From: Cacajao melanocephalus
Lineage: Eukaryota; Chordata; Mammalia; Primates; Pitheciidae
Assembly (NCBI GenBank): GCA_963573385.1
Contig: CAUYLG010076855.1
Location: forward strand, 1 to 64,000
DNA length: 64,000 bases
Direction: 5' to 3'
A program made the position numbers and the translations under genes. Shown piece by piece: positions 1 through 11,690 of the stretch; the stretch's first letter is position 1; the number at the start of each line of letters is the position of its first letter. Under the pieces are notes generated by a model. That model made no database searches, was not told the origin of the DNA, and saw nothing but the letters and a program-made list of their open reading frames with translations.

Positions 1-240
1 CGAATGTCGACTAAAAGGGGAGTCAGTCCCGTTTACTCTGCACCGAGAATCGCCACGCCAAGGCGCCGGCAAAACCGCCAAGCTGGCAACAAGAGTCATG
101 CTGGCGACCCGTGGGGCTCCTCTGCTGGGAATCTCCTGGTCTGTCGGCAACAAAAATTCATCTGTAAGTGTGGCGTCCTCTCGTTCTGTGCGCTTTCTCT
201 GGGAGCCACAGTCCTGAGCTGCTAGTAGTCAGCCATCTTG
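1..240 (-). mobile_element. 5' end of a leftward L1 (5'UTR, internal promoter), running off the window
   Basis: Read on the minus strand this begins CAAGATGGCTGACTA, the typical start of a primate L1 5'UTR, followed by a GC- and CpG-rich stretch with about fifteen CpGs, in sharp contrast to the AT-rich sequence beyond 240. The L1 body would lie to the left, outside the window. L1 5'UTRs of this type carry a sense promoter and, in many families, an antisense promoter firing outward, here towards position 240. The 73-codon plus-strand reading frame at 4-225 lies entirely in this UTR and has no recognisable product. The subfamily cannot be fixed from 240 bases; a CpG-rich LTR piece is the alternative. 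Confidence 0.65.
232..240 (-). promoter_or_regulatory. YY1-type motif at the L1 5' edge
   Basis: The plus strand reads gccatcttg, that is CAAGATGGC on the minus strand. This is the YY1 core found within the first bases of many L1 5'UTRs, where YY1 helps place the transcription start. Its position at the very edge of the CpG-rich block supports the L1 call. Binding is inferred from the motif only. Confidence 0.55.
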
Positions 241-2053
241 CATATCTCTCCTGCAAGTTTTTCTTACATGGTTAATAAGTACAATGTGGAGTACAAACAA
301 GTATTATTCAGTGATTTAACTCATGATGTCTCAGTATTGATCTCCTTGCACTTTTTAGTAAATGGGCTGACAGAATAATTTGGTTGCAGGTTGCAGGTAT
401 AATGCATTACCATATATAGTATAACCTACAGTTAATTTAGAGTAAAAAGAAAATGAATGACATATATCCATATATAAGTGATATATCACATGGGTAAAAT
501 AATTATATTATAATGTTGAAGACTAATTTATTCCTGTCATTCATGCCCACAGTGCTTCTTAAGATACAACCCTTAAAAAAGAGTTTATAGTCCTCAAAAT
601 TTATTTGTATTTGTACTTTGAAAAAGTTATACATTTTAATCTTTTAAAAGATTTTAAAATGCTATTATACATATGTAATTTTATTTGTTAACATATCTTA
701 ACAGTCCCAGGAGTCACATAGCCAAACTTACTGATTGAAATCAACAAAGGTCATATTTTAATGTCATGTACTTGTTTATTTTGTAATTTACAGTAAATAT
801 CTTCATATTTAATATGCCAAGAGATAGGAACAAAACGAAGTATTAAAATTTGTTGCAGATAGAGTTGAGCATTCAAGTATACTTAATCACAAATCTGTTG
901 TTCAAATTAGATTAATAATGTTCAAGTTCTCTTTAAATGAATTATTACCCTTGGTTGTTAAAAATTGAGTTAATGTTAGAATAGTTATAATAGTTTTAAA
1001 TTTATTTTGAATTTTAAAGTTTTTAAATCAGGATTCTTCCAAAGGGAAAGATAAAAATAAAACTATCTGGTACCTTAAAAAATACAGATCTATTTAAAGA
1101 GATCAGATAATAAAGATAAAATGTGTTCCTTTATTTACATGCATTATATGATTTCTTCCATATAAGTAAATTCTAAGAATATATGTATGCATGTATGAAA
1201 TTATATTCATAAGTAAAATACACACACATATTTTGTACTACATATGTTTCCTTTGAAATATACATTCAAGAACCCTCATATTACATGTTCCTTTCAGCAT
1301 ATCAACTCCTATTTGCAACAGAGTTTATATACCTACCAGTAGGAGATACTGGAAACTTATAGTTGACACAATATAATTAATATATTAAAAATTATTTATA
1401 AAACCCATAACTCAACTCTACATACAGTGTGTTAAAAAGGAAAAGCCACATGGTCTTATTCATAATTGAGCTACCCAAAAGCCTTCAGACCGACCTTTAT
1501 AAATAAATTTTCCTTTAAGTTCTCAAATGATTGTTCAGATAATTCAGTCTTTATTAATATATAAATTGACAGATAAATTAAAGCATAAAAGAGAGAAACA
1601 ATGGCTGTGGTTAAAATATTAAATGTTGGCACATAGACATACAAACAGTTTTGTTGGTTTTCTTGGAGATGCTAGGAAAATAATTTATTATTCGAAAAAT
1701 GTTAAAAAAAGAAAGAATCAAGCATTTATCCCCTCTTTCATATATATTTTGTGATAATCAAAGACTTCATAAGAGAAAGTTTCTTTTATGGAAATATTCC
1801 AGCCAATAAATCAATTAGAGCATCAGAATTAGAATATTACTGTTTTGCAACTTTAAACTAATTAATGTCTTTAGATAATTATCAATAACTTCAAATAAAG
1901 TAAAATCAACACAAGCAGGACTTATGGCCTCCTAATGGAAGTACCTAGAATCTATTGTCTGTTATATAAATTCTTCCTAAAATTGAAAACTAAATTTCTA
2001 GATTTAATAATCAATTCACAGAGAATAATGAGAATCCTATTAAAAGACACCCA
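241..2053. other. AT-rich intergenic sequence, nothing recognised
   Basis: No reading frame, RNA gene or repeat family was recognised on either strand. It contains short runs of TATA/TATG simple sequence (for example 1178-1215) and no CpG clusters. Very old, unrecognisable repeat remains are possible. Confidence 0.5.
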
Positions 2054-2365
2054 GGCTGGGCAGAGTGATTCACGCCTGTAATCCCAGCATTTTGGGAAGC
2101 CAAGGCAGGCAGATCATTTGAGGTCAAGAGTTTGAGACCAGCCTGACCATCACAGTGAAACCTAGTCTCTTCTAAAAACACAAAAAGCCAGGCGTAGTGT
2201 CACGAGCCTGTAATTCCAGCTACTCCAGACATGGAGGCAGGAGAATTGTTGGAACCCTGGAGGCGGAGGTTGTAATGAGCTGACATTGCAAGATCCTGTC
2301 ACTACACTCCAGCCTGGGCAACAGAGTAAGACCCTGTCTCAAAAAAAAAAAAAAAAAAAAAAAAA
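2054..2365 (+). mobile_element. Alu SINE, full length, diverged
   Basis: Starts ggctgggcagagtgattcac and runs through both Alu arms (cctgtaatcccagcat, gagaccagcctgacc, ctccagcctgggcaacagag) to a 25-base poly-A at 2341-2365. Many substitutions point to an older J/S-type copy. No clear target-site duplication was found. The minus-strand frame at 2220-2417 is antisense Alu. Confidence 0.95.
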
Positions 2366-4384
2366 CCACAGAGAAGCAATCAGAAAAATTCAGACTATGT
2401 GAAACTATTAGGGACAAATAACTTTACTTATTTACTTTCAACAAAATCTCAAGGTAAGAAAAAGTTCAAAAGGAGGAAAAGATAAAGAGAATTTGAGAGA
2501 CTCAGTGGTTAATTCCAGTGCATCAATCTTATCTTTATCCTTATTCAAATAAATCAGCTATGCAACTTCATGAGAAAACTGGAGAAATAAGAAAACTCAC
2601 TAGATATTTGAGTGCATTAGTGTTATTTAAGTGTATTAGTGATATTTAAACCATTAGTGTTAACCCTTCAAGATAGTTTATGATATTATGATTATGTTTT
2701 TGAAAGATTGCTTATATTTAAGGATGCATAAGAAATAACACAGAAGGATGATATATTATCTGCGTTTAGTTCCTTAATGTAAGACAGTGTTAAGTGATAA
2801 GGATTCAGATAAGACAGCATTGGTTATAAGCTTTTATTCATTGGAAGAAGATGAGGAATGGATATGTGGTACATGGTTACATTATTATTCACTCTATGCA
2901 CTCACATTTATCTGTATATACATATACATGTGATTATGTATGTATATATAATTCATGCCCACATATATTTACTTCCATGTATGTATATATCTTTCATGAT
3001 GTGTCCTTAGTGCACTCACACTCCTTTTAGCTTCTTTCTTGAATGATTTTCTTTAATGTATAATATATAAGTTTTGCACCAGACTTAGTCATTTTCTCTA
3101 TTGAGATAGGGATGCAACACTATGGATAATAATCTTTTAATATTTTGTTGCTACACATGAAAAGAAGGATTTTTTTTTAATTCAAACACATGAAAAGAAG
3201 GAACTTATAAAAATTCCTTGAAAAACAATGATTCATATAATTCTGTCCTAATGGTTTATGTATGAAACCTTTGAATGACAAAATATTTCATTGACTGGAT
3301 CTCTAATATTTGCATAGAACACTTGGCTTAGTTGTTTCAGGGCTCCATTTATATCCTTTTATTCCTCAGAAATTACATTTAAAATCCTTAAGATAATGCA
3401 GTTCAGTGCATTACAATGTTGGATTTGGAAGTCTTTTTATTCCTCAAATTATTACAGTAAGCTAATGATGGGAGCAGCTAAACATCAAAAGCCAGAGAAA
3501 CTCAATTGCTGGGCAAGTCACATTGATGTATTAGTTCATCTGTAGTGACATTTAACATGACAGAATTCTTCTCTGATGAAAGAACCACTGAATATTAGCC
3601 CTAAAAGCATTTTCTTTATCTACTTATTTCAGTGTGATACACACATTTTTAGTTCAAGTTTAAGAATAAATTATGCATCAGATAAAATATAGAGCAATAA
3701 TGAAAGTTGTGAGAAGCATTGCTTTGACTAGGCTCCCCTCTAAACTTTAGTATGTTAATCATTTATGCATAGAATGTGTGCTGCAATAAACAGGCTTGTA
3801 TAATCAGTTTCTATGTCAACCAAGAAGCTGGCAGATTATATTGATTCATAAAGGATGGTTTCCCAGGTTGTGATTAATTTATTAGACCTAATTATTATAT
3901 TTAAATGACTGGCAATAGAAGCTGAAAAGTAAGTGATAGAAGCTCACCATTTAAAATATTCTTATACTTCAAAGGCTATTTTGATGTTACAATAATCCTT
4001 ATGAAAATAATTGAGGAAAGTAAAATTGAAGAGTGAATCCAAAGTACATATTAAGCTAATGATATTAGAAAAAAAATAACAACTATGATTTAAGCTTAAG
4101 GGACCAAACTGGTTTTTATCTGATATTGGGGAGTAAAAAAATATTTACTCACAAAACTATATTAAAAAATCTCAGTACATTTAAGAAACCAAAAGCTTGA
4201 AATAAGTAATTCATATTACAATAGTATTTGTTATTTCCTCAAAACACATACCATTTCTGTTCTAAATTGCTGTTTTTAAGAAAAAAATTTTTTGGTAGTG
4301 ACAAGGAAGTGGCATATAACAATAGTTCTTCATCCATTATGCACTGAGTTCTAAAAGATTTATGTAACTTCCTGTTTTTGAGAT
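2366..4384. other. AT-rich intergenic sequence with a short direct repeat
   Basis: No gene or repeat family was recognised. A perfect 17-bp direct repeat, acacatgaaaagaagga, lies at 3153-3169 and 3186-3202, separated by a T-rich spacer. TATG/TACA simple sequence occurs around 2915-2990. Confidence 0.5.
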
Positions 4385-5255
4385 TATAGATTGGGTTGAA
4401 GAAAGGCTATAAAATGTGGTAAAAAGGGAGCCAAGAAAGTGATCAGTTTTTAACAAAGATTTGTATGACCTAAAAGCGCAAGCATGTTCAGTATAACTAA
4501 TATTGGGAAAACACTAGTCATAAAAACTCAAGGAAACAGAATTGCATCTTATGGCCTCAAGTATGATTATATCCAATGGCCTCAAATGTTGTGTTTTTGA
4601 AGTGAGACTTGCTGATCCAAGGATGACTCAGTTGCCTTTATAAAATTCAAATTAGTTAATGAGGATGTTCTGGACAACACTGCCTGACCATCTTCTATGG
4701 TATAGATCTTATCCATGAGATGTAACCTCCATTATCAATTAAAAAAATGGCAGACCATATTGAAGCTGATGTTGATGTTGTGACTACCAATGATTATTTG
4801 CTTCATCTGTTCAGTGCTGGTTTTACTAAGAATCGCAACAATCAGATTTGGAAGTCCTCTTATGCTCAGCACCAACAGGTTCATCAAATCTAGAAGAAGA
4901 TGATAGAAGTCATGATCCAAGAGGATCAGACAAGTGCCTTGATAAAAGTGGTCAATAAATTGCAGAAAGCAGAGGAAAATACATAGAATGGTTTGCAATC
5001 TATTTATTCTCTCCATGATATTTCCAATAGAATAGTAATGATGCTGAGGAAGCTTAAGTTCAAGAATTGGGAAAACTCTTGAAGCTTTATAGAAAAGTAG
5101 CAGTTTTGAAATGCTACTGAGAATGAGACAGGTCCTAAAAAGTTGAATGACCTGATGAATTTGAGCCATCAGTCCAAGAGTCTGCTTAAAATTCAGATTT
5201 TTAATGGAGACAAATGAAGAGTTTTTGTTAAAAAACAAACAAACAAACAAACAAA
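4385..5255 (+). pseudogene. RPS3A (pseudogene): Processed pseudogene of ribosomal protein S3A
   Basis: RPS3A is a component of the 40S ribosomal subunit. The plus strand here follows the RPS3A mRNA from just before the start codon (around 4388) through the coding region to the 3' end, without introns. The clearest stretch is 4735-4890, which reads KKWQT-like, then VDV.TT..YLL.LF..GFTK.RNNQI and [10 protein letters not shown]. An in-frame TAG follows at 4891-4893, where an arginine codon belongs. Further indels and stops are scattered on both sides: the segment matching the start of the protein (4400-4440) and the segment after 4990 both change frame. The match ends shortly after the stop region (about 5188) and passes into an AAAC-rich tail at 5230-5255, a decayed poly-A. 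Intron loss, full length and a 3' A-rich tail fit L1-mediated retroposition. It cannot encode a working protein. The 171-codon minus-strand frame at 4735-5250 is its antisense shadow. Confidence 0.93.
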
Positions 5256-5944
5256 AGTATAAATCCTGTTGGGAAAAAGACTTAAACTTAAGTACTTAAG
5301 GGCACACATTCTTTTAAAATAATATTTGCAAAATGAGAATTATCACTTTCAAATGATTATAAAATCCAGATTAAAAAAAATAAAAACTTTTGACTTACCT
5401 TTCCAATTCCTCTAGTACATTTTATAAGCAAAACATTTTTATTTTAATTGTATTTATTCATATTTCCCTGTAGTAATTCTCTACATTGGTTAAAAAATTC
5501 CTCACTATTTAGTGAGACTGTCTCCTATATTGACACCTAAGTATTCTACAGTCTCTCATCTGCTTATTTGAGAAAGTTTTCCAAAGCTTTAAATAAAAAT
5601 GCCCAGGAAAGCTTTACCAGGGAGTCGTTATTTACCACAGCAATGCTTCTGCTCATTCCTCATCAAACAAGAGCACTTTTTCAAGAGTTTTGAAGAAAAA
5701 TCATTAGACATCCATATTACAGTCCTGATTTGTCTCTCTCTGACTTATTTTTGTTTTCTAATATTTAAAAATCTGTAAAGGGCACTCAGTTTTCTTTACA
5801 GTTAATGATGCAAAAAAGACTGCAATGACATGGCTAAATTCCCAGGATCATCATCAGCTCTTTATGGATAGATTAAATGGCCAGTATTATTGTTTACAAA
5901 CATGTTTTGACCTTGATAGAGCTTATGTTGAGAAATACAGTTAA
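5256..5944. other. Intergenic sequence, nothing recognised
   Basis: AT-rich, without a recognisable repeat or reading frame, between the RPS3A pseudogene and the first L1M fragment. Confidence 0.45.
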
Positions 5945-7570
5945 CATTTAAAATTTTTATTGTCTAATTCCATTTCTCCATGAACTTTTTGAAGTCCTCT
6001 CATATTTCTAGGAATCTTATTCTGTTCCAGTTGTCAATATAATTATGCCATTCTTCAGTTTGAGCTTTTCTCTACACAATTTAGAATCAGGTTGTCAATT
6101 TCCATGAAATATCCTTTGACATTTGTATTAGAATTACATTTTGTATACAGCCCTATCCAGTAAAAATTGACATTTTTGTAATCTATCACTACATTCATTT
6201 ACTTACTTTAAACTCTTTCAGTATAATGTTATAAACTTTTTACTCAAAGTTTTGTAACAACTTGTGTTGGATTTTTTCCTGATTATTTAATAATTTAATC
6301 CTATTAATGACACATATTATAAAATTATATTTTTTGTTTATTGCTGGTTTGCAAGAATACAATTGGTCTTATAAAATTTTGTACCTGTAATCCTAAAATT
6401 GTTGAATTGTATGTGAATTAAAGTTTTCTGGAATTTTCTAGGTAAACAGTTATATAACCCATAAATAACTTCACTGATTACAGTGATAGTGGGCAACCTT
6501 GCTTTTTTCCTTCTGGAAGAAAATTATTTTAACCTTTTATCATTTAAAAATATCTGGATGTAATTTGTTGGTAAATATATTTTAATATTTTAGGAAAATG
6601 TCTTTCTATAAATAATTGGCTAATAATTTTTAGTATGAGCATATGTTGTACTTTATGGACTATTGATTTTCTATCACTACTAAAATAAATGTGTGATTAT
6701 TTCTTTTAATGTAGTGAATTATATTAATTTATAATATTTAACCTATTATGCATTCCTGGGAAAAATTCTCCTTTATCATAATACAATTTTTTAATATATT
6801 TCCTCTTTGGATAGTAAATATGTACTTGGGATTTTTTTTATCTTTGTTCTTGAGTCAGATGGGATTGTAATTTTTTTTATCATACTGACTTGAGATACTG
6901 AATCATACATACAGATTTTAGTATTACCCTTATGCTGACCTTATAAAATTAGCTGATGACTATTTCCTTTTTTGTGGTCTGGGAAAAATACATAGAAATA
7001 TAATTGTTTGTTCTTTTAGAATTTAATAAAATTTTCAAGGAAACCAATTAGAGATTGCTGTTATCTATATTAGAAGATTTGAACCACTGAAAACCAAAGG
7101 TGTTTTTTTTTCTTTTAGATTCAAGTATTGTAAGTTTTACATTGCATACAATTTGTTTAAGCATAAAATAATTTTGTTTTTAACTAATAATTTTTAATGT
7201 CTGTATCATCAATGACTATTCTTTTTAAATTTCTAATATTTCTGTACATTCTCTTTTAATTTCTTAAGTTTCCTAGAGTTTTGTTAATATTACTAGTTTT
7301 ATACATAAAAGACTTTTGGGTTTGTTGGTCCTATCTGTTGAATCTCTGGTTTCTGTTTTATTCATATCTTTTATTTTCTTAAGTGTTTCCTTCCCTATCT
7401 CATTTTGGTGTACTGTTCCTATTGTAATCAGTGCTAGATTTTAGTGACTACATATATTTACAGACTTTATTTCAATTTATGAAGGCATTTATTACATATA
7501 CTTTTTCCTCTGGGAATTGCCATAGCCATATAGCATAAAAGGATCGCATTTTAAAATTACAACTTTGTGA
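5945..7570 (-). mobile_element. L1M fragment (ORF2 middle), leftward
   Basis: The minus strand carries degenerate L1 ORF2. On the plus strand the antisense landmarks occur in order: a tagaatcaggttgtcaattt-like block, a ttattgctggtttgcaag-like block, gatagtgggcaaccttgc, gcattcctggga, and the dctataaaattagctga-type block, ending near ctgggaattgccatagcc. The copy has no 3'UTR and no intact frame. High divergence and many small indels mark an old (L1M) copy. Confidence 0.8.
6379..6500. repeat. 122-bp duplicated segment, copy A (in place within L1 ORF2)
   Basis: Begins ttgtacctgtaatcctaaaa and ends gtgatagtgggcaacctt. It aligns without a gap to 7721-7842, with about 14 differences by eye. Copy A occupies the place expected for this sequence in antisense L1 ORF2, so it is the likely source. 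Confidence 0.9.
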
Positions 7571-7720
7571 AATTATTTACTTATTTATTTTTATTGTATT
7601 CAGCACACAAATTGAGCTATATCCTCTAAACAAATTTGTAAATGCACAATATGATATTGTTAAGTATGTGTACCATGTTTTACAGCAGATACCTATTATT
7701 TATCTTACACAACTGAAACC

Positions 7721-7842
7721 TTGTATCTGCAATCATAAAATTGTTGAATTGTATGTTAACTAAAGTTTTTTGGAATTTTCTAGGTAAACAATTATATAAC
7801 CTATAAATAACTTCATTGATTGTGGTGATAGTGAGCAACCTC
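7721..7842. repeat. 122-bp duplicated segment, copy B (misplaced in an L1 3'UTR)
   Basis: A gap-free second copy of 6379-6500 (ttgtatctgcaatcataaaa to gtgatagtgagcaacctc). It sits between 3'UTR blocks that are normally close together (acaactgaaaccttgtatct and the ctggcaaccaccattct block). The ORF2-derived sequence has therefore been copied about 1.3 kb away into a place where L1 does not normally have it. Confidence 0.88.
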
Positions 7843-9952
7843 ACTCTTGTTCCCGGTATACACAGCCTCTGGCAACCACCATTCTGTTCTCTTTTCTATG
7901 AGTTTGAGTATTTTAAATACCTCCTGTAAGTGGAATCACATATTTGTCATTCTGTGACTAGCTTACTTTATTTAATATTCTCCATGTTCATCCATGTTGT
8001 CACAAATGGCAGGAGTTTCTTCTTCTTTACTAGTGAATAATATTCTATCGTATGTGTATACTGTACTGTATTTTCTTTATCCATTCATCCACTGATGAGC
8101 AGTTAGGTTGTTTCTACAACTTAGGTATTGTGAATAATGTTGTAATAAATGTGGGAGTGTAGACATCATTTTAAGATCCTCATCTTGGTTCTTCAGGATG
8201 TACACTCAGAAGTAGAATTGTTGGATGACATGATAGTCTGTTTTTACTTTTCTGAGGAATTTCCATTCTCTTTTCCATCATGGTTGCACTGATTTACATT
8301 CCAAGCAAAAATTTACAAGGGCTCCAATTTGTCTGGATTATTGCCAACACCTGTGTGTTGTTTTGTTTTCTTTGATAGTAGTCCTTTTAAGAGGTGGGAG
8401 GTGATATCTCATCATGGTTTTGATTTGCATTTTCCTGATGATTAGTGATGTTGTGCATCTTTTCACACACCTTTTGGCCATTTCTATATCTTCTTTTGGG
8501 AATTCTCTATCAATTCATTTGCCCATTGCTTTTCTACTGTTTCTCATATATTTTTGATAACAACCCCTTTTTGGGTATATAGTTTGGAAATATTTTGTCC
8601 CATGACATTGGTTACCTCTTTACTTCATGATTGCTTCTTTAGCTGTGCAGAACCTTTTTAGTTTGATGTAGTTTCACTTTATTTTTGCTTTTGTTGCCTG
8701 TGCTTTTGGTGTCTTATTAAAGAAACCATTGCCATAACCAATGTTATGAAGATTTTTCCCTGTGTTTTCTTCTAGGAATTTTACAATTTTACATCTGACA
8801 TTTAAATCTTTAATCTATGTTGAGTTTATTTTTATATATTGTATAAAAAGGGGTCCAGTTTTATTCTTTTGTGTGTGGTTTTGCAGTTTTCCCAACACCA
8901 TTTGCTGAAGAGATATCATTTCCCCACTGCATATTCTTGATCAATTAACTTATATGTTGATCAAGTTTATTTCTGGGTTCTCTCTATTCTGTTGGTCTCT
9001 TTATCAGTTTGAATGTTTGTACCTGCTGTTTTGATTAGTAGATCTTTGTAGTAGGTTTTAAATCTGGTAGTGTGATCCTTCCAGCTTTGTTCTTTCTCAA
9101 GATTGCTTTGGCTATTTGAGTTTTTTGTGGTTTCTCAAGAATTTTAGAATTGATTTTTTCCTATTTCTGCAAAATTTCCATTGGGATTTTGATGAGTATT
9201 GGACTGGACCTGTAGATTACTATAAGTATATGGATATTTTTAAAATATTGTCATCCAAAACATTAGCATGAAATGCTTATTTATTCATGTCTTCTTTAGT
9301 TTCTTTATCAATATTTTGTGACTTACAACATTGAAGTTTTTTACCTTCATGGTTAAAATTTATTATGAAATATTTTATTCTGTTGCTTTTATACATGTGA
9401 TTATTTTCTTAATTTTCTATAGGTAGGATAGTTTGTTATTTATAAAAACAGAACAGGTTTTTTGCATGTTGAGTTTATGTCCTATAGCTTTACTGTATTA
9501 ATTAGTTCTAACAGCATGTGCTGGGGTCTGTGTGGCTTTAGGGTCATTAGTGCTTTTTATACATAAGATTATGTCATCTGTGAACACAGGTAATTGATGA
9601 CCATTTTACCACTTCTTTTCCCAGTTGAATGCATGTTTTGTTTTTTTTTTTTTCTTTTTCTTTTTCTGTTTTACTTAATGCTCCGGCTAGGACTTTCAAA
9701 GATTTTATTGAAATTTTATATATTTTTAGTGGGCATTTTAAAATTATTCCTAATCTTGGTGAAAAAGCTTTCAGTTTTTCACTATTGAGTATAATGTTAC
9801 CTGTGGGTTTTACATTATATGGCCTTTATTCTGCTGAAGTGCATTCCTTCTATACCTACTTTGTAGAGAGTTTCTGTCATGAAAGGATGCTGAATATTTT
9901 CAAATGCATTTTCTCTATTGAGCTGATGATGTGATTTCCATCTTTCATTCTG

Positions 9953-9974
9953 TTAATGTGATATATCACATTAA
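9953..9974. repeat. Perfect 22-bp palindrome
   Basis: ttaatgtgatatatcacattaa is its own reverse complement. It lies in antisense L1 ORF2 at a site that is nearly palindromic in the family consensus, so it is probably a one-base improvement of an inherited symmetry. Confidence 0.95.
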
Positions 9975-10955
9975 TTGATTTGTGCCTGTTGAGTGACCAT
10001 TGAATATCTCAGATAAATCCCACTTGGTCATGGTCTATGATTCTTTTAATGTGCTTTTTATTTCCATTTGCTAGTATTTTGTTGAGGATTTTCATATCTA
10101 TGTTCATTAGGAATATTGACCTATGGTTTTTATTACTTGTAGTATCTTTAGTATCTGTATAATTCTACCTCATTAAATAAAGTTGAAAGTATTCCCTCTT
10201 CCTAAACTTTTCAGAATAATTTAAAAGAACTGGTGTTAATTCATCTTTAAATGTTTGGTAGAATTCATCGGTACAGATATCTCTAGCCCCGAACTTTTCT
10301 TTCTTGGGAGGTTTTTGATTACTAATTCAATCTATTTGTTATTGTTCTGTTTAGATTTTCTGTTTCTTCATAATTCAGTCTTGGTAGGTTATAAATGTCT
10401 AGGCATTTATTGATTTTTTCTAGGTTATCAAATTAATTTACATATAGTTGTTCCTACTTGTGATCTTTTTTATTTCTGTGTCATTAGTTGTAATATCTCT
10501 TCCTTCATTTCTGATTTTGAGTTTTCATTTTTTCTTAGTTACATTACCAAAGATTGTCAATTTTATTTATCTTTTCATAAAACTCTTAGTCTCATTGAAT
10601 TTTTATTGATTTTCTATTTCCTATTTTACTTATTTCTAATCTAATCTTTATTATTTCCTTCCCTGTACTAAATTTGCACTAAGTTTATGCTTCTTTCTCT
10701 AGTTTCTTGAAGTATAAAGTTAGGTTATTTACATTATCTCCTTCTTTTTTGTTGTAGATGTTTATCACTATAAACTTCCCTCTTAGTACAGCATTTGCTG
10801 CATCCTAGACGTTTTTGTATGTAATCTTGTAATTTTCATTTTCTTGAGATATTTTCTAATTTCTTTTTTGATTTCTTCTTTTATTCAGTGGTTGTTTAAA
10901 ATTGTGTTATTTAATTTTTATCTAGTTTTGAATTTTCCAGTTTTCCTTGTTACTG

Positions 10956-11125
10956 ATTTTTTTTTTCCATAAAGCTTTTCTGCTACCCTGACTATCTTTG
11001 AGTCTCCACCAATGCAATCATGGTAGCTAACTCCCTTCTCATGGCAAACTCTGAATAAACTCTCTGCTTTCATTTGATTTGTCTTGCTTATTTCCATATA
11101 ATTTATATTGGAAAGGTTCATCTCT
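10956..11125 (+). mobile_element. LTR-like fragment with polyadenylation signal
   Basis: This stretch breaks the L1 similarity. It has the look of an LTR end: tctttgagtctccaccaatg, then ctgaataaactctctgcttt with an AATAAA signal and a T-rich end. I cannot name the family. It is short and has no partner LTR nearby. Confidence 0.4.
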
Positions 11126-11471
11126 TTCAGGGATTTTAATTTCTTAGAACAGTTTATGATATTAATTTATGAGGTTTAAATTTTAATTTATCAGATTTTT
11201 TTAAAGTTGTTGAAGCAGAAATATCAGTAGGCCATGAACTTCTAAGTTATTTCTGGAAAAAGTGTCTAGATCAAATGTTCTTAAAGTTTGGGAGAGTTCA
11301 AGTGTTATATATTGGCCATTTGCTCTATCTACATGAAGCCTAGCTACCTTCGCACAAAGAAAAATTATTCTACAGGCACAGAATAATATCCTTGATTTAC
11401 ACCTTCAATTTAATTGCTTAGCCACAAAGTATCCTGGGAATTATGTTTGGTTGGTTTAGAGCACCAGTCAA
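11126..11471. other. Unrecognised sequence between LTR-like scrap and hAT element
   Basis: No reading frame or repeat family was identified. It may belong to the flanking old L1M. Confidence 0.4.
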
Positions 11472-11690
11472 CAGGTAAGGCTGTCAGGCAAAATCCATAT
11501 AGCCACCTGCTTTTGTAAATATAGGTTTATTGGAACACAGTCATACTCTCTCTTTACATACTATCTATGGATTTTATACTGCTACAATAGCAGAGTGGAA
11601 TAGTTGCAACTGAAAATGTTTGACTCACAAAGCCTAAAATATTTACACTCTGGCCCTTAATAGGAAAAATAATTGATGACTCTTAGTTTA
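11472..11690. mobile_element. Non-autonomous hAT (Charlie-type) DNA transposon remnant
   Basis: Matches the well-known MER-type element with ctgcttttgtaaatataggt, tttattggaacacagtcat, a degraded ctatgg...gctacaatagcagagt block, then cacaaagcctaaaatattta and ctggccctta. Both ends are degraded relatives of the CAGGGGTCGGCAAAC-type terminal repeat. It carries no transposase. I am sure of the class but not of the MER number. Confidence 0.75.

Larger units (their letters stand above)
7571..10955 (-). mobile_element. Long L1M fragment, 3'UTR to middle of ORF2, leftward
   Basis: From left to right the plus strand gives antisense L1 3'UTR (ctggcaaccaccattctgtt, tcatccatgttgtcacaaat), the ORF2 C-terminal region (ccattctcttttccatcatg, gatttgcattttcctgatga), reverse-transcriptase sequence (agcaacctc and later cacttggtcatggtctatga) and the region between endonuclease and RT (gaattttccagttttccttg) near 10,940. 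Frames are broken throughout. The frames at 9594-9934 are antisense to it. The 3'UTR is interrupted at 7721-7842 by a segment that does not belong there. Confidence 0.88.

Noticed and set aside
4..225. 73-codon frame in CpG-rich sequence, considered as a first exon at a CpG island
   Set aside because: The reverse strand reads as an L1 5'UTR start with a YY1 motif. A gene promoter is less likely, although a donor-like site is present.
4735..5250. 171-codon minus-strand reading frame
   Set aside because: It is exactly antisense to the RPS3A processed pseudogene and resembles no known protein.
5945..10955. Considered a single long L1
   Set aside because: The same ORF2 region occurs twice (near 6.3-7.5 kb and 9.3-10.9 kb) and a 3'UTR begins at about 7,571, so there are two fragments in tandem.
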